In this document: positions 1-7,829 of the stretch, one piece after another
Layout: the number at the start of each line of letters is the position of its first letter
Position numbering within the stretch: the first letter of the stretch is position 1
Origin: an uncultured Ruminococcus sp.
Lineage (GTDB): Bacteria > Bacillota > Clostridia > Oscillospirales > Ruminococcaceae
NCBI GenBank assembly: GCA_900556055.1
Contig: USNJ01000010.1
Coordinates: forward strand, 1 to 21,315
Length of the DNA: 21,315 nt
Reading direction: 5' to 3'
Notes under the pieces: model-generated
The model's input: only the letters and a program-made list of their open reading frames with translations
Databases searched by the model: none
Told to the model about the DNA's origin: nothing
Translations under genes and position numbers: made by a program

Positions 1-56
1 GGGTTTGGCGGTGCTGTGCGCTTGAAATGCACCAAGTGATAACCGCCGAAGCTTCG
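1..56. other. Non-coding segment at the window edge with inverted repeats
   Basis: No complete gene is visible here. GGCGGT at 7-12 can pair with ACCGCC at 42-47, and inside it GTGC at 16-19 can pair with GCAC at 29-32, so the segment could fold as an interrupted stem. A short palindrome (CGAAGCTTCG) follows at 47-56. One plus-strand frame stays open from base 1 to a TGA at 37-39. It could be the last 12 codons of a gene lying outside the window, but it is too short to identify. Confidence 0.3.
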
Positions 57-61
57 CTGTT

Positions 62-152
62 CACTATCCACTATTCACTATCCACTATTCACTATCCACT
101 ATCCACTATTCACTATCCACTATTCACTATCCACTGACCACTATTCACTATT
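62..152. repeat. Heptamer tandem array, 13 units of CACTATY
   Basis: Thirteen consecutive 7-base units run from 62 to 152. They alternate irregularly between CACTATC and CACTATT, with one variant unit (CACTGAC) at 132-138, and a partial unit ends at 156. The 7-base period means it is not in phase with codons. There are no unique spacers between units, so it is not CRISPR. It lies just downstream of the hydrogenase terminator and looks like an intergenic short-sequence repeat that could vary in copy number by slippage. Confidence 0.9.
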
Positions 153-163
153 CACCTGAATAT

Positions 164-193
164 AAAAAAGGAGAACCGCAAAAGCAGTTCTCC
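164..193 (-). terminator. Rho-independent terminator of the hydrogenase gene
   Basis: Read on the minus strand, a 10-bp stem with one mismatch (bases 170-179 pairing with 184-193) closes on a four-base loop and is followed at once by six T residues (164-169 on the plus strand). It lies about 45 bases past the hydrogenase stop codon. Confidence 0.85.
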
Positions 194-238
194 CATCAAG
201 CAAAAATCAAAATTCCAACGTATGTACACGCAGATCAC

Positions 239-1744
239 TTAATCAAGCAGATCCAGATTCTCCTTATACTCCGATTCGGTAGCATTCTTCTTCTCCGCTT
301 CATTTTTATACTTCGTTATGCTGACCGTTGCTTTATTGAGCATCTGAAGTGTTCCTGCTCCGCCAACGCAGCCGCCGGGACACGCCATGCCTTCCAGCAG
401 ATATCCGTTGTACTTTCCGGCCTTAGCCATCATAAGCATTTTACGGCATTCACTAAGTCCCTGTGCCGATGTGATGTTTATCTCTCTTTCGGGATCAATG
501 ACCTTTATTGCATCCGCAACCGCCTGTGCAACTCCTCCCGAAACAGCAAATCCGCGTCCTGCGGCTGTGCCCTCGCTGAATGGTGTATCATCGGGTATTG
601 ATGCAAAATCAACATTCTTTGCTTCGAACATTCCCATGAGTTCCTCAAATGTCAGCACGAAATCAACGTCACTTCGGATCGTTCTTCTGCTTGCCTCAAG
701 CTTTTTTGCCGAGCATGGTCCGATAAATGCGACCTTACAGCCGGGATGCTCCTTTTTCTGAAGACGTGCAGTCAGAACCATCGGTGTCAGTGCCATTGAG
801 ATATACGGTGCAAGATCCGGAAACAGCTTTTTCGCCATTACAGACCATGAAGGACAGCACGATGTTGCCATAAACGGCTGATTTTTCGGAACATTTTCAA
901 GGAAATCCCTTGCTTCTTCAATTGTACAAAGATCCGCTCCGACCGCTACCTCCGCAACCGAAGAAAATCCGAGCATTTTCATTGCAGCCGTAAGCTTTCC
1001 GGGTGTTGCGGACGGACCGAACTGCCCCAGAAATGCAGGTGCTATGACTGCGATGACTTCATCGCCCTGTTTGATCGAATGTATAAGCTGGAATATCTGT
1101 CCCTTGTCAGATATTGCGCCGAAAGGACAGTTTACTATGCACATTCCGCAGGAAACACACTTATCCTGATCTATCTGCGCTCTGCCGTGTGCATCGCTGG
1201 ATATTGCGTCCATTCCGCACGCAGATGCGCATGGACGTACAAGCTTCAATATAGCACCGTAAGGACATACTTCCTTGCACTTTCCGCAGCTTATGCATTT
1301 TGTGCGGTCAATGACTGAACGTCCCTCTTTTATGGATATAGCTTTCTTTGGACACACTTCCTTGCAGGGATTTGCAAAGCAGCCCTGACAGCAGTCGGTT
1401 ACGTGATAATGCGTTTCGGGACATGCATGGCACGCAAACTTGATGATATTTACAAGCGGCGGATCATAATACTTTTCTGCTACCGCACTTTCATCAACAC
1501 CATCTGATACCATTGAACACTTATCCATCGTGCGCAGAGGAAGTCCCATAGCAAGGCGTATTCTCTCGCCAACTACCGCTCTTTCGAGGAATATGGAATC
1601 CCTGTATCCGTCGCCGTCTCCGGGATATATCTTATACGGAAGTTCGTCAACACGGGAATAGTCCCCGCCCTCATAAGCAAGTCTTGCGACTTCGGTAAAT
1701 ACCTTGCGCCTTATGTCAATAACAGGCGAATAAATACCCTTCAT
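239..1744 (-). CDS. [FeFe] hydrogenase, group B-like, with two ferredoxin-type 4Fe-4S clusters
   Basis: Iron-only hydrogenase of about 501 residues, expected to evolve or oxidise H2 with ferredoxin as partner, probably in the cytoplasm. From the N-terminus there is a cysteine-rich section (Cys105, 108, 118, 119, 122, 127, 131), then two CxxCxxCxxxC clusters (Cys150-160 and Cys196-206), then the H-cluster domain. Its three signatures are TSCCPSW at 294-300, GPCSAKKLE near 342-350, and EGMACPGGC near 451-459. The second signature starts with GPC rather than the MPC usual in group A enzymes, and the third is followed by GGAG rather than GGG. Both points and the N-terminal cysteine pattern suggest group B. 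The ATG at 1744 is preferred over an in-frame TTG at 1747 because AAGGA lies 9 bases before the ATG. No maturases or hydrogenase partner subunits are nearby. Assignment as a hydrogenase is firm; the subgroup is inferred. Confidence 0.93.
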   Translation of the reverse strand: MKGIYSPVIDIRRKVFTEVARLAYEGGDYSRVDELPYKIYPGDGDGYRDSIFLERAVVGERIRLAMGLPLRTMDKCSMVSDGVDESAVAEKYYDPPLVNIIKFACHACPETHYHVTDCCQGCFANPCKEVCPKKAISIKEGRSVIDRTKCISCGKCKEVCPYGAILKLVRPCASACGMDAISSDAHGRAQIDQDKCVSCGMCIVNCPFGAISDKGQIFQLIHSIKQGDEVIAVIAPAFLGQFGPSATPGKLTAAMKMLGFSSVAEVAVGADLCTIEEARDFLENVPKNQPFMATSCCPSWSVMAKKLFPDLAPYISMALTPMVLTARLQKKEHPGCKVAFIGPCSAKKLEASRRTIRSDVDFVLTFEELMGMFEAKNVDFASIPDDTPFSEGTAAGRGFAVSGGVAQAVADAIKVIDPEREINITSAQGLSECRKMLMMAKAGKYNGYLLEGMACPGGCVGGAGTLQMLNKATVSITKYKNEAEKKNATESEYKENLDLLD

Positions 1745-1831
1745 CAATGCACATCCTTATCATTTATAATAAAAAACATCAGAATTGCGGTTTTGCGGCA
1801 CGAGATTCCCATAATTCAATGTATTTTATAA

Positions 1832-2656
1832 TCAGCAGGTCAGAATAAAATTCATGAAATTGATCTCCTTGTGAGTGAGGCTCTTCACTCGTCCCTCAAG
1901 ATCGACATCAACCTCAAAGCTGTATGCCTTGTCATTTCCCGTTTCGGGATCTACATAATAGTATCTGTAATTATATATAGTCATGTCGTCAACCGTTCTT
2001 GTGATGGAATACGGTTTGAAGCCGATGATCTTCTCAGCATCGGAAACGTTCATACCATACTGTATGGAAGCAGAGTCAATATCCGAGGGGAGCTTCTTTC
2101 CCTTCCAGTCTGACTGAAGAACGGAAAAATCGTAATATGTTACCTTGCTGATCTTTCCGCCCGCATTTGTAGTTACGAGAGATGCCCAGCCGGGAAGAGT
2201 TATTCCGCAGACCCTGACGTTATTCTCGTCCTCGATTATATAGTTATAAGGCTCGACCTTCGCAAGATAATCAAACCTCGACTGTTCGGACAAAGTAATG
2301 TTAAGCTTGCTTTCGGCGATCTCAATGCTGCGTCCCAAAGCCTCATCGGATATTCTTGCAGCTATCCTGGAACCCTTTCCGGCATTGAGCTGAGCGACTG
2401 CAAATACAACGCACAGCACAATGATCGCTGCAGCAAACAGTCCGAGAGCGATTTTTCTTCTTATATGCCGAGGCTTCTTTTCATCGCCTGACGGCCTTTT
2501 TTTCTTTTTGGAGGAGCTTTTTTCAGGCTTTTTTTCATCGCCCTTTTCTTTTTTATCAGGCGCAAAAAGCTTTTCCTGCTCTTCTATATCAAATCCGCAT
2601 GTCGGACAGCTCACTGCATTATCAGGCATTAATTCTCCGCATTTGGGACAGTTCAT
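1832..2656 (-). CDS. Zinc-ribbon, single-pass membrane protein with a possible BamE-like outer domain
   Basis: Unnamed 274-residue protein. Residues 1-22 form a double CPxCG zinc ribbon (Cys3, 6, 17, 20). Residues 30-68 are a highly charged Lys/Glu/Ser linker, residues 69-90 form one membrane helix, and the rest should lie outside the cell. Within residues 196-262 the pattern IQYGMNVSDAEKIIG, several Tyr-rich strands and then 'EGRVKSL' resembles the SmpA/BamE/BLIP-like fold; this is a reading by eye. The function is unknown; similar zinc-ribbon membrane proteins are common in Clostridia. The ATG at 2656 is preferred to a GTG at 2665 because zinc-ribbon proteins of this kind begin MxCPxCG and AAGGA lies only 3 bases before the GTG. 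A perfect promoter lies upstream. The hydrogenase gene begins 87 bases downstream and may share the transcript. Confidence 0.8.
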   Translation of the reverse strand: MNCPKCGELMPDNAVSCPTCGFDIEEQEKLFAPDKKEKGDEKKPEKSSSKKKKRPSGDEKKPRHIRRKIALGLFAAAIIVLCVVFAVAQLNAGKGSRIAARISDEALGRSIEIAESKLNITLSEQSRFDYLAKVEPYNYIIEDENNVRVCGITLPGWASLVTTNAGGKISKVTYYDFSVLQSDWKGKKLPSDIDSASIQYGMNVSDAEKIIGFKPYSITRTVDDMTIYNYRYYYVDPETGNDKAYSFEVDVDLEGRVKSLTHKEINFMNFILTC

Positions 2657-2743
2657 TCTATCCACCGTTCCTTTCCGCCAAAGCGCATTGTATGTTAATT
2701 ATTCCGTGACAGATATCTTCATAAAAAATAAAACTACTCAGTA

Positions 2744-2772
2744 ATTATACCACTTTTATATTATCATGTCAA
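2744..2772 (-). promoter_or_regulatory. Perfect sigma-A promoter for the zinc-ribbon gene
   Basis: On the minus strand TTGACA (plus 2767-2772), a 17-base spacer and TATAAT (plus 2744-2749) match the vegetative consensus at every position. Transcription should start near 2737, giving a leader of about 80 bases before the ATG at 2656. Confidence 0.85.
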
Positions 2773-2878
2773 GCAATGTTTCGTCAATTTCACCTATTAA
2801 TCGATTATTTGTCATCTGATTTTTGCGGATAATTTGCCTGCTGCGTATCCTATAAATAATGTGTAAATGCAAATCATC

Positions 2879-2907
2879 TTGACATTTAGGTTGAAAAGTG
2901 ATATCAT
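2879..2907 (+). promoter_or_regulatory. Sigma-A promoter for the MATE transporter gene
   Basis: TTGACA (2879-2884), a 17-base spacer and TATCAT (2902-2907). The expected transcript start near 2914 lies about 30 bases before the ATG chosen at 2947. It is arranged divergently from the promoter at 2744-2772, with about 106 bases between the two -35 boxes. Confidence 0.8.
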
Positions 2908-2946
2908 CATTCTGCAATGAATTTATAAATGAGATCAGGGAAAAAT

Positions 2947-4317
2947 ATGGATCAGACCAAACAAAAAAACACTATTGACATGGCAAACGGACCTCTTGCA
3001 AAAAACATACTTTTTTTCAGCATTCCTCTTATGCTCACACAGATACTTGAAGTGCTTTTCAACCTCAGTGATGTTGCGATAGCGGGAAAATTTGCAGATT
3101 ACATAGCTCTGGGCGCAGTCGGTTCGACAACTCTCCTCGTCACGCTTTATACGGGATTTCTCATCGGCATGGGCGCAGGCGTAAACGTCCGCGTAGCTCA
3201 CAGACTCGGCGCAGGCGACAGCGAAGGAACATCCAAAACTATACACTCCGCATTTACAGTCTGTCTTATAACGGGCATCATTATATTTATAGTATGCTTT
3301 CTCCTTGCAAAGCCGCTGCTCACCGTAATGAAAACCAAGGACGAGCTTATAAACGACGCTGTTTTGTATCTCAGGATATACTCAGTCGGAATGCCCGCTA
3401 TGGCAGTCTACAACTTCGGCAGCGGTGTGCTGAGTGCAGGCGGAGATACAAAAACGCCGCTTCTTTATCTCACGATATCGGGAATACTGAACGTTATCCT
3501 GAACCTGTTTTTCGTTATCGTCTGCGGAATGGCAGCTGACGGAGTTGCGCTCGCAAGCGTTATCGCACAATACCTTTCGGCAGGGCTGATAGTCCGTCAC
3601 CTGATAATAAAAGGCGGCGCATGCAAGCTTTATTTTTCACGGAAATATTTTGATAAGCATGCCTGCACGGACGTTCTCCTTCTCGGCATACCCTCGGGAA
3701 TACAGAACGCAATATTCGCAATAGCAAACCTTTTCGTGCAGACAGGCGTAAATCACTTCGACGCTATAATGGTATCGGGAAATTCAGCCGCCGCCAACGC
3801 AGACGCCGTTATATATAATGTAATGGCAGCGTTCCATACAGCCTGCGCAAGCTTTGTCGGACGATGCAGAGGCGCAGGAAGAAACGACCGCATACTGAAA
3901 AGCTATTTTATAAGTATGTCCTATTCCTTTGCCGCAGGCGCATTTTTCGGCGGACTTCTCCTTATCTTCGGCAGACAGTTCCTTTCGCTTTTCACGAACG
4001 AACCTGCCGTCGTTGATGCGGGAATGCAGCGTATCTCAATAATGGGCTGGTCATACGCAGTCAGCGCATTCATGGACTGCACGATAGCTGCATCACGCGG
4101 CATAGGCAAAAGCATAGCCCCAACGATCATAGTTATCATGGGCTCCTGCGTTTTCAGGGTAATATGGGTGTATACTATATTCGCATACTTCGGAACTATC
4201 CGCTCTCTTTACCTGCTCTATGTATTCTCATGGGCAATAACCGCAGCAGCTGAGATAGCCTACTTTATGGCAGCTTATCGCAAGATAGCAAAAGCATCTC
4301 CGCAAACAGCTCAGTAA
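2947..4317 (+). CDS. MATE family multidrug/Na+ (or H+) antiporter
   Basis: A 456-residue polytopic membrane protein of the usual MATE length with about 12 hydrophobic segments. The first part carries the typical motif of this family, ending in 'LFNLSDVAIAGKF', and the repeat 'GSGVLSAGGDTKTP' found at the end of the N-terminal half. The second half begins near 'LLLGIPSGIQNA' and ends with the typical 'ASRGIGKSIAPTII' segment. MATE proteins exchange cations for organic cations or metabolites across the inner membrane; the substrate cannot be told from sequence. The ATG at 2947 has AGGG 6 bases upstream. An in-frame ATG at 2929 lacks a ribosome binding site and is less likely. Single-gene unit with its own promoter and a strong terminator. 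Confidence 0.93.
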   Translation: MDQTKQKNTIDMANGPLAKNILFFSIPLMLTQILEVLFNLSDVAIAGKFADYIALGAVGSTTLLVTLYTGFLIGMGAGVNVRVAHRLGAGDSEGTSKTIHSAFTVCLITGIIIFIVCFLLAKPLLTVMKTKDELINDAVLYLRIYSVGMPAMAVYNFGSGVLSAGGDTKTPLLYLTISGILNVILNLFFVIVCGMAADGVALASVIAQYLSAGLIVRHLIIKGGACKLYFSRKYFDKHACTDVLLLGIPSGIQNAIFAIANLFVQTGVNHFDAIMVSGNSAAANADAVIYNVMAAFHTACASFVGRCRGAGRNDRILKSYFISMSYSFAAGAFFGGLLLIFGRQFLSLFTNEPAVVDAGMQRISIMGWSYAVSAFMDCTIAASRGIGKSIAPTIIVIMGSCVFRVIWVYTIFAYFGTIRSLYLLYVFSWAITAAAEIAYFMAAYRKIAKASPQTAQ

Positions 4318-4330
4318 TACACAATAAATA

Positions 4331-4363
4331 AAACCCGTCTGAAAAGATCTCTCAGACGGGTTT
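4331..4363. terminator. Bidirectional terminator between convergent units
   Basis: A 12-bp perfect stem (4331-4342 with 4352-4363) closes on a 9-base loop. A T-run follows on the plus strand (4361-4364), and on the minus strand the stem leads into TTTTATTTATT. It serves the MATE gene from one side and the five-gene SWIM-to-VWA operon from the other. Confidence 0.9.
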
Positions 4364-4427
4364 TGTCATTAATAGAATATTCCTGCAAATTCGCCCCAGC
4401 CGTCAAAGCAAATTTATAAGGCTTTTT

Positions 4428-5591
4428 TCAGCCATGTTTTGCCGAAACAAACCCGCTCAGCGAACGCTTTTTCAGCGCAGCCTCCAGCATCTCGGGCAGC
4501 TTTTCGGGCGGGCAGGCAAAGCACGGGATATCAAATGCAGCGATCTTTTCCGCTATCGACTCATCAAACATAGGCTTTCCGCTGTCAGATATCGCAAGCA
4601 GCACTATCACATTCACACCCGATTCTTTCAGCTCGCCCAGCCTGCGGATAAGACCGTTTCTGTTCCCGCCCTCATAAAGATCGGTCACGAGAAACATAGT
4701 GGTTTTCTCAGGCTCTGTTATCAGCTCCATGCAGTAAGCGACCGATTTTTCTATGTCCGTACCGCCGCCAAGCTGTATGCCGTAAAGAAGATCAACGGGA
4801 TCAGAACACATCTCCGTCAGATCGGTAACAGCTGTGTCAAACGCCACAACATGAGTTTTCACGGAGCTTATGCTCGCAAGTATACAGCCCATCACAGACG
4901 AATATATTGCAGATTCGCCCATCGAGCCGCTCTGGTCAATATCCAGAATAACCGTCCTCGATGCCGAACGGGAAACTCTCTCAAAGAAATAGAACTTCTC
5001 GGGCAGTATCGTTTTCAGCCCTGGATCATAATTTTTGAGATTTCTCCTGATCGTAAGCTTGTAATCCAGTGCCGATGCTGACGGTATAGGCGAATGTTCC
5101 CGCCTGTTCATCGCCGCCGTGACCGACCGCTTTATATCATCTGACAGCCTGCGGTTTATATCCTCAACTATCTTAGCAATATACTGCCTTGCATTATCCT
5201 TCGACTTTGCAGGTATCTGATCTTTAAGCATAAGCAGCAGCGATGCTGTCGAAATGTCAGGCTCCAGACTATTCAGCATCTCAGGCTCAAAAAGCAGCTG
5301 CTTCAGACCCTTTCGCTCTATCGCATCATTCTGTATCACTTTTATCTCCGCCGATGCAAACAGCGAACGCAGATCGCCCAGCCATTTTGTAAGCTTCGGC
5401 GATGAGGCACCTTTGCCAGCCGTACCCGTCATATTTGCGCCGCTGTCATTTCCGTAGATCTGCGAAAGTGCCGAATCCATAAGCAGCTCATCTGCCGACA
5501 TTTCCGCCGCACCGCCGAGAGAATTTATCATCTCATCGCACCCGCTGCCGAGGATAAGCCGCCAGCGTTTCAGAATTTCCTTATTTTCCAT
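4428..5591 (-). CDS. VWA (MIDAS) domain protein, YehP/CoxE-like, last gene of the MoxR operon
   Basis: A 387-residue protein with an N-terminal helical region and a C-terminal von Willebrand factor A domain from about residue 210. The metal-ion-dependent adhesion site is complete: DxSxS at Asp219-Ser221-Ser223, Thr278 in GGGTD, and Asp304 in LVTDLYEGG. VWA proteins paired with MoxR ATPases act as adaptors or recognition subunits that bring target proteins to the AAA+ ring (for example RavA-ViaA, NorQ-NorD, CbbQ-CbbO). The ATG directly follows the TAA of the DUF5682 gene with no spacing, and its GGAG site lies inside that gene, so translation is probably coupled. E. coli YehP is the closest named analogue by context. 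The target protein is unknown. Confidence 0.88.
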   Translation of the reverse strand: MENKEILKRWRLILGSGCDEMINSLGGAAEMSADELLMDSALSQIYGNDSGANMTGTAGKGASSPKLTKWLGDLRSLFASAEIKVIQNDAIERKGLKQLLFEPEMLNSLEPDISTASLLLMLKDQIPAKSKDNARQYIAKIVEDINRRLSDDIKRSVTAAMNRREHSPIPSASALDYKLTIRRNLKNYDPGLKTILPEKFYFFERVSRSASRTVILDIDQSGSMGESAIYSSVMGCILASISSVKTHVVAFDTAVTDLTEMCSDPVDLLYGIQLGGGTDIEKSVAYCMELITEPEKTTMFLVTDLYEGGNRNGLIRRLGELKESGVNVIVLLAISDSGKPMFDESIAEKIAAFDIPCFACPPEKLPEMLEAALKKRSLSGFVSAKHG

Positions 5592-7829
5592 TTAAATATC
5601 TCCGAAATCAAAATCGTCAAGCTCGTCCAGCGACTGCTTTTCCTCGGCAGTGATGTTTGCCGTTATATATTCCGCAGCCGCTTCCTTTGATATGCCGAGC
5701 ACCTCACCGATATTTTCTGCAATGTCGGATCTTTCCGCTGCCGAAAATTCGGAGAATGTCCGCCGCAGACATACAAATACAGGCTTGAATTCCTCATCGT
5801 CAAGTGCCGCAGTAAAGTCCGCAAGCTTCTCCCATATTGATAATCTGCTTATCAGCGCACGCCTGTTTTTCTTGGAAAACCCCTCGAACCACAGCGCACC
5901 GTCAGCCGCACACCCGGGCGATAATCTCCTGCTTATAAGCTCCGAAAGCTTCTCCGAGGATATCTCTCCCCTTTCCGACAGCACAGCACATGCATATCCA
6001 GACAGCAGCGGATTTGCAAAATTATCATCGGAAATGCCCGTAAGTACGTCAATAAGCCTTTCCTTATCAAGAAGATCATGAGCAAGGCAAGCATCATTTA
6101 CCATCGAAACCGCACCGATAAGTTCCTCCGCCGCAGCCCTGTCGCAGACAGCCGCAGACGGCAGACTAAGACAGAATCTCAGAAAAAGCTTCTCCATCAG
6201 CGGACCGATATTTTCAGTTGAAAGCCGCCTTATGCTTCCGAATCTTACAATAGATGAAAGCGTTCCGACAGTCGAGCCGATGTCCGCCGCTGACGAACAA
6301 TCCGCTGCCTGCCTCTGCACCGCATAAGCAGCAGTTTTTACACATTCACTCAGCCCGCATTCAAACGATGCATTAAGTATCTCCGCCGACTTCCTGACCG
6401 ACTGCGCCGCCGCAAGCTTCATATTCAGCTCATTTTCCGCCGCCTGCATGACCGTATCGCCCTTGAGCGACGCTTCAACTATCTCTATCTCAGCCTCGGG
6501 AGTCCATTGCAGCTGCCACTCCTCAGCCCACGTCGCATTGTCCTGAACACGCTGCAGCTTCTCGCAGAATCTCACTCCGAGTGCCCTCAGCCTGTGCAGG
6601 AAAAACGAACGGTTCAGATCAAGAAACGCCGATTTTTCGGACTTAACACGGATATTTTCACGCAGATCGAGCGAAATTTTCTCAGCCGATGCCTTGCGGT
6701 ATTTTTCCAGCTTCAGCTCCTTCAGCTGACGCACAAAATCCTCCTGAACCGACGTGCAGACCGTACCTTCCGGCAGCGAGCCTATCTTCACACCTATCTC
6801 AGTGTCAGCGCAGGCAAGCGATATCTCGCCGAAGCTTCCGTGTCCCAGACAGGTGACGGCAGCGTCCCTCAGGTCAGCTAGGCACGGCATTTTTCCGCCC
6901 CTCATGGCCGCAAGCGTTTCCGCAAGCCGCATCGCCTCAATGACCTCCGCCGTTGAACAGCAGTATCCGTTTTCACGCTGATATGCAGCTATTTTCGAGA
7001 GATATTCAGCCGCAGAACTGCCGATATTTCCCGCAATTCGGTTATTCCAGAGTATCTCAAAATACGCAGGTGCCTTGCTTCCCGCACCATATCCCGAGCG
7101 TGATGACAGCCTGAAATATGAATACGGCATGAGCGTTGCCTTGGCTTTCACCGTTGGCAGCCGATCGGTAAGCACCCTGTCATCATCGGAAAACGGGATA
7201 TTTTTTATTCCCGAGGTGTGAAACGCACCCGTTATTACAGCGATCTTCTCTGTCGGCAATTTTTCCTCCCACTCGCTTATCACACGCCGCATATAAGCCT
7301 CACGCAGCTTGTTGTGCTCGTCATTTTCCGATAAGCTGCGCAGATTTTTTCCGTAATCCTCAGCCGCCGCAATGAAATCCTCATAGCTTCGGCACTGCTC
7401 AAAAGTGTATTCCCAGAATGAATCGTTATCGGTTCCCGATGCATCTTCAAGCTGTTCATATACTGACTTTTTATGCTCAGGCTTTTCTTCACTTTTATCA
7501 TTCTTTTCATCATTTACAGCAAGAACGCAGTCCGACGGGAGATCGCAGAATCTTACCTCTCTGCCATTTTTCACAGCCCATCTCATAGCTGAATATTCGG
7601 GAGAAAATTCAGCAAACGGCCATAAAACCGTTCTGACAGGTGTTTCTGCGGTATATGCAAGTATAGCAGCGGGAAGATGCGACTCAGCCGAGCAAAGCGG
7701 CTTTATAAGCTCATTCAGATCGGCAGGGCCTTCAATAAGCACAACCTCGGGATCGCTTCTGTCAAGGAATTCGGTGACATAATATGCACACGCAGGCGAC
7801 AGATGCCGAACTCCGTAATACTCCGCCAT
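5592..7829 (-). CDS. DUF5682 family protein, YehM-like
   Basis: A 745-residue protein of the DUF5682 family, recognised by GVRHLSP (residues 6-12), VVLIEGP (29-35), WPFAEFSPEYSAMRWA (70-85) and RFCDLP (93-98). Two GxxH motifs, GVRH at 6-9 and GAFH at 201-204, plus Glu33 and LREAYM near 175-180, resemble the pattern of the TraB/PrgY/TIKI/ChaN group of predicted metal-dependent hydrolases. That link is an inference from motifs. A charged low-complexity insert lies at about 107-135. The region after about residue 250 is mostly helical and has no recognised motif. Its ATG shares one base with the stop of the MoxR gene (TAATG), and its own stop abuts the VWA start. No signal peptide or membrane helix is seen, so it should be cytoplasmic. 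Confidence 0.85.
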   Translation of the reverse strand: MAEYYGVRHLSPACAYYVTEFLDRSDPEVVLIEGPADLNELIKPLCSAESHLPAAILAYTAETPVRTVLWPFAEFSPEYSAMRWAVKNGREVRFCDLPSDCVLAVNDEKNDKSEEKPEHKKSVYEQLEDASGTDNDSFWEYTFEQCRSYEDFIAAAEDYGKNLRSLSENDEHNKLREAYMRRVISEWEEKLPTEKIAVITGAFHTSGIKNIPFSDDDRVLTDRLPTVKAKATLMPYSYFRLSSRSGYGAGSKAPAYFEILWNNRIAGNIGSSAAEYLSKIAAYQRENGYCCSTAEVIEAMRLAETLAAMRGGKMPCLADLRDAAVTCLGHGSFGEISLACADTEIGVKIGSLPEGTVCTSVQEDFVRQLKELKLEKYRKASAEKISLDLRENIRVKSEKSAFLDLNRSFFLHRLRALGVRFCEKLQRVQDNATWAEEWQLQWTPEAEIEIVEASLKGDTVMQAAENELNMKLAAAQSVRKSAEILNASFECGLSECVKTAAYAVQRQAADCSSAADIGSTVGTLSSIVRFGSIRRLSTENIGPLMEKLFLRFCLSLPSAAVCDRAAAEELIGAVSMVNDACLAHDLLDKERLIDVLTGISDDNFANPLLSGYACAVLSERGEISSEKLSELISRRLSPGCAADGALWFEGFSKKNRRALISRLSIWEKLADFTAALDDEEFKPVFVCLRRTFSEFSAAERSDIAENIGEVLGISKEAAAEYITANITAEEKQSLDELDDFDFGDI

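Noticed and set aside
1..48. Plus-strand end of an upstream gene
   Set aside because: Only 12 codons before a TGA, no recognisable motif, and another frame stays open through the heptamer repeats by chance.
62..152. CRISPR-like repetitive look
   Set aside because: The units are 7 bases long with no unique spacers, so it is a simple tandem array.
1748..1831. Separate promoter for the hydrogenase gene
   Set aside because: A TATTAT-like -10 is present near 1765, but no acceptable -35 lies 16-18 bases upstream, so readthrough from the zinc-ribbon gene is as likely.
2929..2946. Upstream ATG for the MATE transporter
   Set aside because: No ribosome binding site precedes it, while AGGG is well placed before the ATG at 2947.
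4434..5081. 215-codon plus-strand open frame opposite the VWA gene
   Set aside because: It lies antisense within a clear VWA gene whose MIDAS motifs are intact, and its protein has a biased, unstructured composition.
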